This document shows, in pieces, positions 1 to 8,185 of a stretch of DNA of 64,000 nt (the first letter of the stretch is position 1; each line of letters starts with the position of its first letter). The notes beneath the pieces are model-generated. The model was given only the letters and a program-made list of their open reading frames with translations. It had not been told where the DNA came from and made no database searches. A program made the position numbers and the translations under genes. This DNA is from Extensimonas soli (GTDB taxonomy: Bacteria > Pseudomonadota > Gammaproteobacteria > Burkholderiales > Burkholderiaceae_C), in contig NZ_JARGEL010000032.1 of the NCBI RefSeq assembly GCF_029211265.1, forward strand, positions 127,659-191,658, written 5' to 3'.

Positions 1-1
1 A

Positions 2-1036
2 GGCCCGGCGCACGCCGTGCCTGCGGCCAACATCAATCCGTATCTGGTGGATGCGCCCAACGTGCTGCTGCCATCGCGTACTGACACGCCGCCCGGGTTG
101 CCCCAACTCAAGAAAGGCAGTCAGCCGACTGATGGCGGTCATCTCATCTTCACGACGGCAGAAAAAGATGATTTTTTGGCTCGTGAGCCGCTGGCCGCGC
201 AGTGGATGCGGCCCTATATTGGTGGGGAGGAACTAATCAACGGAAACGGGCGCTGGTGCCTTTGGCTCAAGGGCATTCCACCTGCGCAATTGCGCGCCAT
301 GCCGTTGGTATTGCAGCGCGTGCAAGCTGTTGCTGAAGCTCGGCGTAGGAGTCCGACCAAAAGTGTGAGGGAGTTCGCGGCGCAACCCACGCTGTTTACA
401 CAAGACAGACAGCCGGATGCGCCGTACCTTGCCATTCCTGAAGTGTCCTCAGAAACGCGCCATTTCATTCCCATCGGCTTTCTCGGCCCAGATGTCATCG
501 CCAGCAACAAACTCCAAATTGCCGTTGGCGCAACACGTTTTCACTTTGGCGTTTTGTCGAGCACGATGCATAACGCCTGGATGCGGGTCGTCGCTGGCCG
601 ACTTGAGAGTCGCTATAGCTACTCGCCGTCGGTTTACAACAACTTCCCCTGGCCCTTCTGCACCCTAGATTCCAAGCAAAAAGTGCCTCCAGCGCAGGTA
701 CAGAAAGCGCAAGCAGCTATCGAAGCCGCAGCGCAAGCAGTGCTCGACGCGCGCGCCGCGTTCCCCGGCAGCACCCTGGCCGACCTGTACGACCCGCTCA
801 CCATGCCGCCCGCGCTGCTGCGCGCGCACCAAAAGCTAGACGCCGCCGTGGACCGCGCCTACCAGCTCGCCGGCGGCCCCAAAAGCTACAGCGGCGACGC
901 CGAGCGCGTGGCTTTTTTGTTCACCCTCTACCAGCGCATCACCAGTCTGCTGCCCGTGCAGACCACCCCGCCCAAAAAACCACGCCGGCGTGGTGCGGGC
1001 TTAGCGGCAGGGGGTGCGGGCGTGGATGCGGTGTGA
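2..1036 (+). CDS. C-terminal part of a DNA methyltransferase / type IIL restriction-modification protein (partial)
   Basis: The reading frame is open to the left edge, so only the C-terminal ~344 residues are present. The segment resembles the specificity and C-terminal region of MmeI/YeeA-like class I DNA methyltransferases: a block around QWMRPYIGGEELIN, then NAWMRVVAGRLESRYSYS and the typical YNNFPWPF motif, followed by a helical tail rich in Ala. The catalytic NPPY motif would lie upstream of the window. In this family one polypeptide recognises DNA and methylates adenine, sometimes also cutting it. The tail after about residue 310 is Pro/Arg/Gly-rich. Family assignment rests on these motifs; whether a nuclease domain is present cannot be seen. 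Confidence 0.72.
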   Translation, partial: GPAHAVPAANINPYLVDAPNVLLPSRTDTPPGLPQLKKGSQPTDGGHLIFTTAEKDDFLAREPLAAQWMRPYIGGEELINGNGRWCLWLKGIPPAQLRAMPLVLQRVQAVAEARRRSPTKSVREFAAQPTLFTQDRQPDAPYLAIPEVSSETRHFIPIGFLGPDVIASNKLQIAVGATRFHFGVLSSTMHNAWMRVVAGRLESRYSYSPSVYNNFPWPFCTLDSKQKVPPAQVQKAQAAIEAAAQAVLDARAAFPGSTLADLYDPLTMPPALLRAHQKLDAAVDRAYQLAGGPKSYSGDAERVAFLFTLYQRITSLLPVQTTPPKKPRRRGAGLAAGGAGVDAV

Positions 1037-1057
1037 TCGCTTGGATGCGCGCCCGCT

Positions 1058-1348
1058 TCAATCCTGCGCGGGCGGCCACTGCCGCGCGGTGTGCACCAGC
1101 GCCAAGATCCACACGGCGCCATGGTCCTCGTCCACCTCGTACACAAGGCGATAGCTTGCGTGGGCGATCCATTTGCGGGTGCCGGGAACCGTGCCGACTT
1201 TGCCCATTTTGTGGTGCGCCGCCAGCCGTGCTGCAGCCGTGCTGAAAAGTACGTCCATGCGTGCAGCCGCGCCGGGGTTGTCGGCCGCGATGTAGTCCCA
1301 AATGTCGGCGCGGGCTCGTTCCGCCTCGGGCGTCCAGAAGACGATCAC
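1058..1348 (-). CDS. ParE/RelE-family toxin
   Basis: A 96-aa protein of the type II toxin fold. It begins IVFWTPEAERARADIWDYIA, matching the first strand and helices of ParE/RelE toxins, and carries the core strands GTRKWIAHASYRLVYEVDE and AVWILALVHTARQWP. Such proteins poison gyrase or cleave mRNA; which applies cannot be decided from sequence. The start codon overlaps the stop of the upstream antitoxin by four bases (ATGA), the usual translational coupling of these pairs. It converges with the methyltransferase gene, 21 bp away. Confidence 0.82.
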   Translation of the reverse strand: MIVFWTPEAERARADIWDYIAADNPGAAARMDVLFSTAAARLAAHHKMGKVGTVPGTRKWIAHASYRLVYEVDEDHGAVWILALVHTARQWPPAQD

Positions 1349-1626
1349 TCGGGGGCGGCCGCTGCCTCTTTGCGCCGGGCGGCGAACGTGGCTTCCACCT
1401 CTTCATTCGAGCGGCCACGGCCTGCGCGCATGGAGGCACGCCCGGCCTCGACCTTGTGGCGCAGGTAGTCGTCGTATTCCCGCGCCTGCCGGCGCTGGGC
1501 GATGTAGCCACGCATGAGTTCGCGCATGACTTGCGAGGCAGGCCGGTGTTCGCCCGCCGCTTCGGCCATGAAGGCGTCGCGCAGCTCAGGCTCCAGCTTC
1601 ATCGTGAAAACGGCTTCTTTGGGCAT
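1345..1626 (-). CDS. Ribbon-helix-helix antitoxin of the ParDE-like pair
   Basis: A 93-aa protein with an N-terminal ribbon-helix-helix segment (VFTMKLEPELRDAFMAEA, then PASQVMRELMRGYI) and a charged C-terminal tail that would wrap the toxin. It is expected to neutralise the 96-aa toxin encoded immediately downstream and to repress their joint promoter. The ATGA overlap with the toxin gene and the inverted repeat just upstream support a self-regulated operon. The family call is by fold pattern, not by close identity. Confidence 0.78.
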   Translation of the reverse strand: MPKEAVFTMKLEPELRDAFMAEAAGEHRPASQVMRELMRGYIAQRRQAREYDDYLRHKVEAGRASMRAGRGRSNEEVEATFAARRKEAAAAPE

Positions 1627-1650
1627 GGGCGTTCATGGGTGTGGAAAAGG

Positions 1651-1667
1651 TACTGATCCAGTATATA
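1651..1667 (-). promoter_or_regulatory. Candidate operator/-10 region of the ParDE-like pair
   Basis: The bases TACTG-ATC-CAGTA form a perfect 13-bp inverted repeat at 1651-1663. It overlaps a -10-like TATACT read on the minus strand (1660-1665), about 25 bp upstream of the antitoxin start. This is where a ribbon-helix-helix autorepressor would be expected to bind. No convincing -35 is seen. Confidence 0.45.
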
Positions 1668-1818
1668 CATCGGGCCATGCGCGAGAGGTAACCGGGCGGC
1701 GTGGCCGGTCACTGTGCCCCCATCAACCAAGCCTCCCCCTGTCGCCGGCTCGCGTTGTGTGTCAATATGACGTACAATCCGCGACCTTTGACACCCATGA
1801 GATGAACGGAGGCCCGCC

Positions 1819-2118
1819 ATGCCGCCCACTGTCAACACGGCCAGCACGGCCAGCGGCTCGGCCCGCATCAACCTGCGCACCAGCCCCGAGGCCAAAAGCC
1901 TGATCGAGCGGGCGGCGGCGATCATGGGCTCTACGGTGTCGAGCTTTATGCTGCAGCACGCCTACGAAGCGGCGCAGCGCATCGTCGCGGACAAGGACAG
2001 CTTGCTGCTCACGCAAGAGGCTTTCGCCGCTTTTGTCGATGCCTGCGACAACCCGGCCGAGCCCACCGCGGCGCTGCGCGCGCTGATGGCCTTGCGCGCC
2101 GATCGCCCCGCGGCATGA
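1819..2118 (+). CDS. DUF1778 (TacA-type) antitoxin
   Basis: A 99-aa protein with the DUF1778 pattern: ARINLRTSPEAKSLIERAAAIMGSTVSSFMLQHAYEAA (residues ~15-52), a ribbon-helix-helix DNA-binding N-terminus, then a C-terminal toxin-binding tail. In this family the protein binds and neutralises a GNAT acetyltransferase toxin and represses the operon. It starts behind a GGAGG ribosome site and its stop overlaps the next start (ATGA), coupling it to the GNAT gene. Confidence 0.88.
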   Translation: MPPTVNTASTASGSARINLRTSPEAKSLIERAAAIMGSTVSSFMLQHAYEAAQRIVADKDSLLLTQEAFAAFVDACDNPAEPTAALRALMALRADRPAA

Positions 2119-2615
2119 GCGTGCGCATCGAACGCCTTGCGGTGCAGCACGAGCGCAAGGGTTTCGACTGCGGCGACGTGGCGCTCAACCGTTTTTTGCT
2201 GCAGCAGGCGGGCCAGCTCGCACGCAAGGACTTCGGCACCACGTATGTTGCCGTGGCGGACGATGGCGTGACGGTGCTGGGCTTCGTTACCTTGAGCGCC
2301 GGGCAGGTGGCGTGCGCGCAGTTGCAGGCCGCGGCGCAACTGCCGCGCCACCCGGCGCCGGTGCTGCGCATGGGGCGCCTGGCCGTCGATCGCCGACAGC
2401 AGGGGCAGGGCATAGGCCAGCACTTGACGGCGTATGCCTTGCAACTGGCGCTGGATTTTTCGCGCTACGTGGGGCTGTATGCGGTGCTCGTGGATGCGAA
2501 GAACGAAGCGGCGCGGCAGTTTTGCGAGCGGCTGGGTTTTCGTGCCACCCTGGACGATCCCTTGTGCCTCTACCTGCCGTTGGCGACTTTGCGCAAGGCG
2601 GCGCAGGGGCGGTGA
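2115..2615 (+). CDS. GNAT-family acetyltransferase toxin (TacT-type)
   Basis: A 166-aa GNAT protein with the toxin-subfamily opening (GFDCGDVALNRFLLQQAGQLARKDFGTTYVA), the acetyl-CoA loop RQQGQGIGQHL at ~95-105 and the C-terminal ARQFCERLGFRAT. TacT/AtaT toxins acetylate the amino group of aminoacyl-tRNA and stop translation. The upstream DUF1778 gene is its expected antitoxin, with a 4-bp overlap. The usual catalytic Tyr region is less clear here (CLYLPLATL near the end). Confidence 0.87.
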   Translation: MSVRIERLAVQHERKGFDCGDVALNRFLLQQAGQLARKDFGTTYVAVADDGVTVLGFVTLSAGQVACAQLQAAAQLPRHPAPVLRMGRLAVDRRQQGQGIGQHLTAYALQLALDFSRYVGLYAVLVDAKNEAARQFCERLGFRATLDDPLCLYLPLATLRKAAQGR

Positions 2616-2674
2616 CTTTGCCGGCCTTTTCCGAACTGGTGGAGTTTTTTTCCAGCGTGCAGGACACGTACCAC

Positions 2675-3661
2675 ATGCCTTTTGCACCCCACGCGCTGCT
2701 CGCGGCCGCCGCTGCGCTTGCGCTGCTGATCGACCGGCTGCTGGGCGAGCCGCCCGCGCGCTGGCATCCGGTTGTGTGGATGGGGCGCGGCCTGGGTTGG
2801 GCGGGTGCGCGCATCGCGCCACGCGCGCCCACGCCGCGGAGTTTGGGGTCTTTTTGGCTCTCAGCCCTTGTCTGGTGTGCGCTGGCAGCTATCGTCGTGG
2901 GAGCTTCTTGGGGCTTGCAATGGGCGGTGCTGCAATTGCCGGCGCTGCCTGCAACGCTGCTGCTGGCCTTGCTGTTCAAGCCGCTGCTGGCCTGGCGCAT
3001 GCTTGCGGCCGAGGTGGGGGCCGTGGAGGCGGCGCTGGCGCAGTCGCTCGCTGCGGGGCGCGCGCGCCTGGCCTGGCTCGTGAGCCGCGACGTGGCGGCG
3101 CTTGATGCGGCGCAGGTGCGCGAGAGCGCCATCGAGAGCCTGGCCGAGAATTTGAACGATTCGGTGGTGGCACCGCTCTTCTGGTTTGCCGTGGCGGGGC
3201 TGCCCGGCGCGGCGCTGTACCGCTTTGCCAACACGGCCGATGCGATGTGGGGCTACCCCGGCATGCACGGCGGGCGCTATTGGCAGTGGGCCGGCAAGTG
3301 GGCGGCGCGGGCGGACGATGTGCTCTCGTGGCTGCCGGCGCGCCTTACGGCTTTGCTGCTGGCGGCGCTTGCGTGCTGGCCGCCGCGCGCTGCGCAGCGC
3401 GTGCCCTTGCGCGCGCTGTGGCGCGAGGCGGCGCGCACGCCTTCGCCCAACAGCGGCTGGCCCATGGCCGCGATGGCGCTCGCGCTGGGCGTGCGGCTGG
3501 GCAAGCCCGGCGTCTATCAGCTGCACGGCGCGGGCCGGGCGGTGCAGGGGGGCGACGTGCCGGCGGCGCTGCGTTTGGCACGAAAAGTGCCGCTTGTGCT
3601 TAGTCTGCTTGCGCTGGCAGCTTCTGTTTTGATAGTTTCTGGAGGCGCATTTTGGCTTTGA
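2675..3661 (+). CDS. cbiB: Adenosylcobinamide-phosphate synthase CbiB/CobD
   Basis: A 328-aa polytopic membrane protein that joins (R)-1-amino-2-propanol O-phosphate to adenosylcobyric acid in cobalamin synthesis. Recognisable family blocks are LLIDRLLGEPPARWHPVVWMG near the N-terminus, ESLAENLNDSVVAPLFWFA (residues ~153-171) and YRFANTADAMWGY (~182-194). The ATG at 2675 is chosen because the frame upstream of it overlaps tacT and lacks family similarity. Two copies of the dispersed repeat (near 2865 and 3583) are translated inside this gene. Its end overlaps the start of the next gene by 10 bp. Confidence 0.92.
   Translation: MPFAPHALLAAAAALALLIDRLLGEPPARWHPVVWMGRGLGWAGARIAPRAPTPRSLGSFWLSALVWCALAAIVVGASWGLQWAVLQLPALPATLLLALLFKPLLAWRMLAAEVGAVEAALAQSLAAGRARLAWLVSRDVAALDAAQVRESAIESLAENLNDSVVAPLFWFAVAGLPGAALYRFANTADAMWGYPGMHGGRYWQWAGKWAARADDVLSWLPARLTALLLAALACWPPRAAQRVPLRALWREAARTPSPNSGWPMAAMALALGVRLGKPGVYQLHGAGRAVQGGDVPAALRLARKVPLVLSLLALAASVLIVSGGAFWL
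2865..2915. repeat. Dispersed short repeat, copy inside cbiB
   Basis: The core TTTTTGGCTCT ... TGCGCTGGCAGCTATC matches the other copies of a repeat family in this window. This copy is translated in frame within cbiB (residues around 65-80) without a stop. Confidence 0.5.
3583..3645. repeat. Dispersed short repeat at the cbiB/cobC junction
   Basis: Contains AAAAGTGCCGCTTGTGC ... TTGCGCTGGCAGCTTC and ends TTTTGATAGTTT. It supplies the last codons of cbiB, and its right end abuts the GGAGG ribosome site of the next gene. Confidence 0.55.
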
Positions 3662-5028
3662 ACGTCGCAAGCAATTCGGGCAATGCAAGCAACGGGGCGC
3701 GCGTGCACGGCGGGCCCGACGTGCAGGGCGTGGCCGCGCACGACTTTTCCACCAACGCGAACGCCTGCGGCCCGTGCCCGCTGGCGCTGGCTGCCGTGCA
3801 GCAGGCCGACGCCGCGCATTACCCCGACCCGGCCTACACCGCGCTGCGCGCACAGCTCGCGGCCCTGCACGGCGTGGCGCCCGCGCGCATCGTGATCGCG
3901 GGCAGCGCGAGCGAGTTCATCTACCGCATCACGGCCTGGGCTGCGCACGCGCTGCCCCCCGGCGCGCGCAGCGTGGCGCTGCCCCCGCATGGCTATGGCG
4001 ACTACGCGCATGCCGCGCAGGCCTGGGGGCTGCGCGTGGTGCACCCCGTGCACGAAGTGGGCGATGCGGGTGTTGGAGGCGATGCACCCGTGCCCGGCCT
4101 GCACTGGGCCTGCGAACCCGGCAGCCCGCTGGGGCAGGCCGACGCAGCGCTCGCGGCCTGGCGCGCGCAGGTGCCTGGCGGCGGCGTGCGCGCGGACCAG
4201 GCGGCTGTGGACAAGCCTGTCGATGGCGCTGGGGATAAGTCTGTGGACGGGCTTGTGGACGGCGCCATGGACGGCGCGCGCGAAGGGGTACGCGAGCGGC
4301 TGCGCGATGAGCCTTGCGACGAGCCAAGCAACGACGAACCCGCCGGCGCGCCTGCCACGGTGCGCGTGCTCGACTGCGCCTACGCGCCGCTGCGCCTGTC
4401 GGGCCAGCCCAGTCTGGACGCAGCGGCGCTGGACGCCGTGTGGCGGCTGTATTCGCCCAACAAGGCGCTGGGCCTGACGGGCGTGCGCGCGGCCTATGCG
4501 ATCGCCCCGGCGGGTGGGCAGCAGAGGGTCGCGCAAATGGTCGCGCAAGTGGTCGCGCAGCTCGAGGCGCTGGCCCCGTCGTGGCCGCTAGGCGCGCACG
4601 GTGTGGCGCTGCTGGCCGCCTGGACGCAGCCCGCAGTGCACGCCTGGCTGCAAGAGAGCCTGCACACGCTGCGCGGCTGGAAGGCGCGCCAGACTGCGCT
4701 CCTGCAGGCGCAAGGCTGGCAGATGCTGGAGAGCGAAGCGCCGTTTTTCTGCGCCCGCCCCCCGGTGGCCGACGCGGCCGACGTGCCCGCGCTGTGCGCG
4801 CAGCTGCGCCGCCACGGTGTGCGCTTGCGCGACTGCAGTTCGTTCGGCCTGCCCGGCCTGGTGCGCCTGGGCGTGCGCGCGCCGGCGTCGCAGGATGCGT
4901 TGCTGCGGGCGTGGGGTGAGGTGGGCGTGCGGCAAGAGGCCGCCCGCCCCGTGGAGCACTCCGCTACCGCCGCTCGCGCGCCGGACGCTCGAAGGAGGGA
5001 TTGCCCGCCAGCAGCCCCAACACGCTGA
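3652..5028 (+). CDS. cobC: CobC/CobD-like threonine-phosphate decarboxylase (PLP, fold type I)
   Basis: A 458-aa aminotransferase-fold protein expected to make aminopropanol phosphate from L-threonine phosphate for the nucleotide loop of cobalamin. Family blocks: DFSTNANACGPCP near residue 31, the HYPDPAY segment, and the PLP-lysine motif SPNKALGLTGVRAAY (residues ~268-282). The TTG start is preferred because GGAGG lies 6 bp upstream. Residues ~183-235 hold a low-complexity insert of repeated VDG/MDG units and acidic pairs that is unusual for the family. The last ~22 residues overlap the convergent DUF2442 gene and are probably not functional sequence. It follows cbiB directly, as in many cobalamin operons. 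Confidence 0.82.
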   Translation: MALNVASNSGNASNGARVHGGPDVQGVAAHDFSTNANACGPCPLALAAVQQADAAHYPDPAYTALRAQLAALHGVAPARIVIAGSASEFIYRITAWAAHALPPGARSVALPPHGYGDYAHAAQAWGLRVVHPVHEVGDAGVGGDAPVPGLHWACEPGSPLGQADAALAAWRAQVPGGGVRADQAAVDKPVDGAGDKSVDGLVDGAMDGAREGVRERLRDEPCDEPSNDEPAGAPATVRVLDCAYAPLRLSGQPSLDAAALDAVWRLYSPNKALGLTGVRAAYAIAPAGGQQRVAQMVAQVVAQLEALAPSWPLGAHGVALLAAWTQPAVHAWLQESLHTLRGWKARQTALLQAQGWQMLESEAPFFCARPPVADAADVPALCAQLRRHGVRLRDCSSFGLPGLVRLGVRAPASQDALLRAWGEVGVRQEAARPVEHSATAARAPDARRRDCPPAAPTR

Positions 5029-5239
5029 TGTCTTCATCGAGCGTGGGCCAGTGAATGCCCTGACCGTCGCCGAGCAACTCAAACTGCGCGCGGTCTTCGG
5101 GCCGCGCGCTGGCCAGACGCGGAAACCATGCCAAAGGTACCGACAAGGTGCGGGCGTCGGCGAGCGTCACGACCAGTTCATCCTCCGTGCAATGCACATG
5201 CGCCGCGCGCGGATCAATTTGCAGGGCCAAAGAATTCAT
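4964..5239 (-). CDS. DUF2442 domain protein
   Basis: A 91-aa protein with the DUF2442 pattern: DELVVTLADARTLSVPLAWFPRL, then a C-terminal GQGIHWPTLDEDISVLGLL. The biochemical function of the family is unknown. It starts 26 bp inside the end of the upstream DUF4160 gene, so the two form a coupled pair. It converges with, and overlaps, the 3' end of the cobC-like gene. Confidence 0.8.
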   Translation of the reverse strand: MNSLALQIDPRAAHVHCTEDELVVTLADARTLSVPLAWFPRLASARPEDRAQFELLGDGQGIHWPTLDEDISVLGLLAGNPSFERPARERR

Positions 5240-5456
5240 TCCAAGCCTCCGAAAACAGCATGGCGTGCTCGCGCACGACAGTGGAAAGTTTGCCCAACTC
5301 CTGCGCCGAAAAGCCGGTGCTCGATGCCAACATGACGGGGCTGAGCCAAAATTTTGCCAAGGCGCGCTCGCGCTGCACGTGAATATGGGCAGGCTCGCCG
5401 TTCTCGTTCGAATAGAAGAAAAAACGGTACGGCCCAATGCGAAGGATGGTTGGCAT
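5214..5456 (-). CDS. DUF4160 domain protein
   Basis: An 80-aa protein opening PTILRIGPYRFFFYSNENGEPAHIHVQRE, the diagnostic block of DUF4160. DUF4160 and DUF2442 genes are often adjacent in bacterial genomes, an arrangement that looks like a toxin-antitoxin pair but is not established as one. The overlap with the following gene supports co-translation. Confidence 0.82.
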   Translation of the reverse strand: MPTILRIGPYRFFFYSNENGEPAHIHVQRERALAKFWLSPVMLASSTGFSAQELGKLSTVVREHAMLFSEAWNEFFGPAN

Positions 5457-5648
5457 GGTGCGCTATTCAAGGCTGCAAAGCCTGCTACGGGAAAGTGTAG
5501 CTTCAACAGAAAACCTGCTCGAAACCTGCACGACGCAGCAGGCAGGCTGGGTTACAACCTACTTACCTACGCTGCCCCAGCTCTCCACCAGCCATCCACC
5601 AGCGCCCGCGCAGGCGCGCAGCGCCGCCTCATGGACAATCTGGGTTCC

Positions 5649-6974
5649 ATGCCACATTCATCCGCCTCTGATTCCGCGCCCCCTGTCGCGCCTCCCACGG
5701 CGCCCGCGCCCGAGCTGCCCGCACCCTGGCGCCGCTTTCGCGGGCTTGCGCCGTTTTTGCGCATGAGCATCGCGGGCGAGGACCTGCGGCCGCTGGCGCA
5801 GGCGCTGCTCGCGCAGGTGGATCGATCGCCCGACGACGCCACGCTGTGGCTGAATCTGTCGCTCGTCATGCAGTGTCTGGAACAGGCCGAGCTGGGCCTG
5901 GCGATGCAGGCGCAGGCGCTGCAGCTGCAGCGCGTCTATCGCATCGCCGCCACGTGCGAGCCGCCCACGCGGCGCCTGCTGATGCTCATGGTGCCGGGCG
6001 ACCTGGCCGCGAACACGCCGCTGGACTGCCTGCTCGAAGAGAGCGACATCGAACTGATTTTTTACTACCTGGGCAGCGCCGACCAGCCGTTCGTTGCGCC
6101 AATCCCCGCGCACGACGCGGTGCTCGTGGCGCTGGGCGACTCGGACGCGAACGCGCCGCTGCTCGCCGTGCTCGAACAGGCGCTGGCGCACTGGGGCCGG
6201 CCGGTGCTCAACGCGCCCGCGCTGATCCCGGCCACGCGGCGCGACCGGCTCAGCGCGCTGCTGCAGGGCGCGCCCGGCGTCAGCATGCCGGCCATCGTGC
6301 AGGTGCAAAGGTCAAAACTCGCTGAAGTGGCCGCGCAGCGTGCGCTGGCAGCTACACTTTTTGCAGATGGTGCGTTTCCGCTGATCGTGCGCCCCGTGGG
6401 CTCGCAGGCCGGGCGCGACCTTGCGCGCATCACGCAGCCGCAGGAGCTTGCCGAGTACCTCGCGCGCGTGCCGGAGCCGGCGTTTTTCGTCGCGCCCTTC
6501 ATCGACTACCGCAGCGCCGATGGCCTGTACCGCAAGTTCCGCATCGCCATGGTCGATGGCCGCCCCTGCGTGAGCCACATGGCCGCGTCGGCGCACTGGA
6601 TGGTGCACTACGTGAACGCGGGCATGTACCAAGACGCGGCCAAGCGTGCCGAGGAGGCCCGCTTCATGGACGACTTCGACGCCTTTTGCGCGCGCCACCA
6701 GGCGGCGTTCGCGGCGATCCAGCAGCGCCTGGCGCTCGACTATTACTGCATGGACGCGGCGCAGGCGGCCGACGGGCGCCTGCTGATCTTCGAGATCGAC
6801 CACATCATGGTGGTGCACGCGATGGATTCCGAGGCGCTGTTTCCGTTCAAGCAGCGCCACATGGCCAGGCTGCGCGCGGCGGTGCGCGACTTGCTGCTGC
6901 GCCGCTCGGGCGCGCAGCCTGGTGCGGTGCTTTCGGCCTCACCTGATTCTTCCGTTCCACCATCCCAGCCATGA
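5649..6974 (+). CDS. TPR-like/ATP-grasp-like protein of unknown function
   Basis: About 441 aa. Residues ~35-110 are helical and TPR-like (DDATLWLNLSLVMQCLEQAELGLAMQAQAL). The C-terminal ~200 residues have an ATP-grasp feel: PLIVRPVGSQAG, FFVAPFIDYRSADGLYRKFRIAMVDGRPC and a terminal LLIFEIDHIMVVHAMD that could supply metal ligands. That suggests a ligase-like activity, but this is inference. Its stop overlaps the start of the serC homologue (ATGA), so the two are co-translated, between cobC- and cobQ-type genes. Start is uncertain (an ATG at 5631 is also possible); neither has a clear ribosome site. It contains a partial dispersed repeat near 6304-6362. Confidence 0.6.
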   Translation: MPHSSASDSAPPVAPPTAPAPELPAPWRRFRGLAPFLRMSIAGEDLRPLAQALLAQVDRSPDDATLWLNLSLVMQCLEQAELGLAMQAQALQLQRVYRIAATCEPPTRRLLMLMVPGDLAANTPLDCLLEESDIELIFYYLGSADQPFVAPIPAHDAVLVALGDSDANAPLLAVLEQALAHWGRPVLNAPALIPATRRDRLSALLQGAPGVSMPAIVQVQRSKLAEVAAQRALAATLFADGAFPLIVRPVGSQAGRDLARITQPQELAEYLARVPEPAFFVAPFIDYRSADGLYRKFRIAMVDGRPCVSHMAASAHWMVHYVNAGMYQDAAKRAEEARFMDDFDAFCARHQAAFAAIQQRLALDYYCMDAAQAADGRLLIFEIDHIMVVHAMDSEALFPFKQRHMARLRAAVRDLLLRRSGAQPGAVLSASPDSSVPPSQP

Positions 6975-8062
6975 ATCGCAACAGCCTCAATTTTTCCGGT
7001 GGCCCCGGCGCGCTGCCCGCGAGCGTGCTGCAACAAGTGCAGCAAGCCGTGCTCGAAGTGCCCGAGGTGGGCCTGTCGATTCTGGGCATCAGCCACCGCT
7101 CGGACTGGTTTGCCGCGGTCATCGCCGAGCTCGAGCGCAACATGCGCACGCTGCTCGCGCTGCCCGACGACTACTACGTGCTGCTGCTGCAAGGCGGCGC
7201 GACGCAGCAGTTTTCCATGGTGCCCATGCTGCTGCTGCACGGCGCAACGCAGCCCGCCGAATACCTGCACACGGGCTACTGGAGCGGCAAGGCCGTGCGC
7301 GCGGCGCAGGGGCACGGGCCGGTGCGCGTGCTGTGGAGCGGTGAGCCGGCGCAGTGGCGGCGCCTGCCGCGTGATGAGGAATTGCCGTTTTCGCCCACGG
7401 CGCCGTACCTGCATTACGTCTCGAACGAGACCGTGGAAGGGCTGCAGTTCCACCGCGTGCTGGGCCTCGACGAGGTGCCGCGCGTGTGTGACATGTCCTC
7501 GGACTTCCTCTCGGCGCCCTGCGCGGCCGAGCGTTTTGCGCTGATTTACGCGCATGCGCAAAAAAACATCGGCCCCGCGGGCGTCACCGTGGTGCTGGTG
7601 CGCGACGCGCTGCTGGCACGTGCGCCCGAGGGCTTGCCCGACTTTCTCGACTACCGCACGCACGCTGCTGCGCATTCCAACTTCAACACGCCGCCGGTGT
7701 TCGCGATCTACGTGGTGCTGCTCGTGACGCGCTGGCTGCTGCACGAAGTCGGCGGCCTCGCGCGCATGGCCGAAATCAATCAGCGCAAGGCGCAGACGCT
7801 TTATGGGCTGATTGATGCGCACCCCGGCGTGTACCGCGGCCGCGCGGCAGTGGCCGACCGCTCGCGCATGAACGTGGTGTTCGAGCTGCCCGATGCCTCG
7901 GCGACGCAGCGCTTTCTGGCCCAGGCGCAGGCCGCGGGCTTTTCGGGCCTGGCCGGGCACCGCGCGCTGGGCGGCATACGCGCCTCGCTCTACAACGGCC
8001 TCACGCTCGAAGCCGTGCAGCGCCTGGCGCAGTTCATGGAAGACTTTGCGCGCCATGGCTGA
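6971..8062 (+). CDS. serC: Phosphoserine aminotransferase SerC homologue
   Basis: A 363-aa PLP enzyme of the SerC family, which interconverts 3-phosphohydroxypyruvate and phosphoserine. Seen: NFSGGPGALPASVLQQVQ at the N-terminus, GISHRSDWF (the usual SerC has MSHRS), LLLQGGATQQFSMVP, the cofactor-lysine motif YAHAQKNIGPAGV (residues ~195-207), and the C-terminal GLAGHRALGGIRASLYN. It is a full-length family member. Its overlap with the ATP-grasp-like gene and position among cobalamin genes hint at a specialised role, perhaps on a phosphorylated hydroxy-amino acid, but ordinary serine or PLP synthesis is equally possible. Confidence 0.85.
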   Translation: MNRNSLNFSGGPGALPASVLQQVQQAVLEVPEVGLSILGISHRSDWFAAVIAELERNMRTLLALPDDYYVLLLQGGATQQFSMVPMLLLHGATQPAEYLHTGYWSGKAVRAAQGHGPVRVLWSGEPAQWRRLPRDEELPFSPTAPYLHYVSNETVEGLQFHRVLGLDEVPRVCDMSSDFLSAPCAAERFALIYAHAQKNIGPAGVTVVLVRDALLARAPEGLPDFLDYRTHAAAHSNFNTPPVFAIYVVLLVTRWLLHEVGGLARMAEINQRKAQTLYGLIDAHPGVYRGRAAVADRSRMNVVFELPDASATQRFLAQAQAAGFSGLAGHRALGGIRASLYNGLTLEAVQRLAQFMEDFARHG

Positions 8063-8185
8063 AGCCGCTGTCCATGCCGGTATGCGGGCCCGGCACCGCT
8101 TTGCAAATCATCGCCTGCATTGGCCGCTGGACTGCCGTGGGGGCGATGGCGCCGCCCGCTGCCCGTGCGGGCTGGAGGAGTGCGC

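Noticed and set aside
8063..8185. Possible cobalamin riboswitch before cobQ
   Set aside because: No B12-box-like sequence or conserved element could be found in the 123 bp.
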